Shown: positions 20,175 through 20,890 of the stretch, piece after piece
Position numbering within the stretch: the first letter of the stretch is position 1
How the letters are laid out: every line of letters begins with the position of its first letter
Source of the DNA: Euprymna scolopes
Taxonomy: Eukaryota > Mollusca > Cephalopoda > Sepiida > Sepiolidae
Assembly: GCA_024364805.1 (NCBI GenBank)
Contig: CM044495.1
Span: 81,946,414 to 81,967,303 of the forward strand
Length of the DNA stretch: 20,890 nucleotides
Direction: 5' to 3'
Notes under the pieces: generated by a model
The model's database searches: none
Seen by the model: only the letters and a program-made list of their open reading frames with translations
What the model was told of the DNA's origin: nothing
Translations under genes and position numbers: made by a program

Positions 20175-20648
20175 TGACAAAAAACTATATTTTAAAATTC
20201 ATGATGTTGACCACATTATTATTTATTCTTTTAATTCAGTTGATATTTACAATTCTTGACAGTATATGTTTCGTAGCGCAAAATCGATCACTTAATTATT
20301 ATATCACTCAGTGAATTTATATATTAGATTTACTCGCCCTGAACCCTAAACTCATCAGAAGAAATAGCAAGCATCAATCCATACAAAGAAAATAAAATGT
20401 GATTTGACATGATTAAAATCCGAAAATTAAAGAGAAGCTGCAAATACCTTAAATATGCTTCCATTAAGCATAATACAATATAGCGTAACAGAAACATATT
20501 AAAAGTATTGGCAACTTCTTATCCAATTTTCAGATTTAATCATGTCAAATCACACCGTTTGATGGATTGAGTGTTACTATTTCTTCTGATGAGCAAAGGG
20601 CATAATAATAATTTTGAGAGCATAGTTTTTTGACAGTTATTCACTATA
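20168..20648. mobile_element. Foldback or MITE-like long imperfect palindrome
   Basis: The inner part (20336-20601) is a nearly continuous inverted repeat around a centre near 20470. CTCATCAGAAGAAATAG (20351-20367) pairs with CTATTTCTTCTGATGAG (20578-20594), and GTGATTTGACATGATTAAA (20399-20417) pairs with TTTAATCATGTCAAATCAC (20534-20552). The arms keep pairing inward through AATAC and AATATG words almost to the centre. A second, outer pair, GTGACAAAAAACTAT (20174-20188) with ATAGTTTTTTGACAG (about 20623-20637), extends the structure, with about 130 extra unpaired bases in the left arm. No open frame lies inside. This is what a foldback element or long-hairpin MITE looks like; TA-rich flanks hide any target duplication. 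Confidence 0.72.
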
Positions 20649-20890
20649 TTGCTCGGTAATAACATTGCTCTTAAGGATTGATATATATATTATAAGAAAA
20701 CATATTTCTACAGATATATATATATGCATATATATGTTTGTATATACCGATAAAAGATCATACTCAACTATGTAAGTAATAACGATTGCAAGATATATAT
20801 ACCGATAATATATATGAAACGATATCTTATATATATAACGATATATATATATATATATAACGATAAAAGGTCATACTTTACTATGATATA
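20649..20890. repeat. TA-rich tail with a 26-bp direct repeat
   Basis: After the palindrome the window ends in TA-rich simple sequence. A 26-base segment, CCGATAAAAGATCATACTCAACTATG (20747-20772), recurs as an imperfect copy at 20860-20885, 113 bases downstream in the same orientation, with four differences by eye. Between them are ACCGATAATATATA and ACGATATC words. This suggests a tandem array with a unit near 113 bases that may continue beyond the window. Confidence 0.7.

Noticed and set aside
1-20890. Endogenous retrovirus, LTR element or Polinton
   Set aside because: I saw no long terminal repeats, primer-binding site, protease, integrase, capsid or protein-primed polymerase motif. All reverse transcriptase traces are of the LINE type.

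Overview
The window looks like gene-poor, AT-rich intergenic or intronic DNA from a large invertebrate nuclear genome. A mollusc, quite possibly a cephalopod, is my best guess. The basis is the strong A+T bias, long (TA)n, (ATT)n and (CT)n microsatellites, no compact or operon-like coding, and decayed LINEs of at least three lineages. Their protein remnants resemble families I remember as abundant in octopus, other molluscs and arthropods. The taxon is inferred from memory, not from a search. No complete protein-coding gene, rRNA or tRNA gene is visible.

Layout. 1-1462: featureless AT-rich DNA. 1463-2065: 3' end of a Jockey-like LINE on the minus strand. 2066-5180: mostly unassigned, with a purine tract and a weak tRNA-like SINE candidate. 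5181-5248: 34-bp tandem duplication. 5450-5656: a short orphan ORF. 5960-7440: C-terminal half of a second LINE lineage on the plus strand, split by a dispersed repeat ('R', 6665-6862) whose sister copy is at 8726-8938. 9190-9395 and 11450-11690: two more minus-strand scraps of Jockey-like reverse transcriptase. 11865-13170: a broken plus-strand copy of a multi-copy, uncharacterised invertebrate protein family, carrying an internal 20-bp minisatellite and an unrelated insertion of about 300 bp. 13334-15600: small tandem duplications, (TA)n blocks and a CT tract. 15990-18420: pieces of a third LINE lineage, with the C-terminal part lying upstream of the N-terminal/RT part and a near-perfect 167-bp tandem duplication in the RT part. 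18451-19375: a second long Jockey-like LINE 3' end on the plus strand, closely related to the copy at 1463-2065. 19513-19735: a splice-site-flanked minus-strand ORF that could be a real internal exon. 19830-20890: (TA)n blocks, a long imperfect palindrome (about 20168-20648) that looks like a foldback or MITE-type element, and a short direct repeat at the window end.

Most recognisable sequence is transposon debris, so no genes work together here. The points most worth following are the exon candidate, the palindrome, the minisatellite that seems to have grown out of a coding remnant, and the scrambled third LINE. I did not find convincing evidence of a new working biological system.
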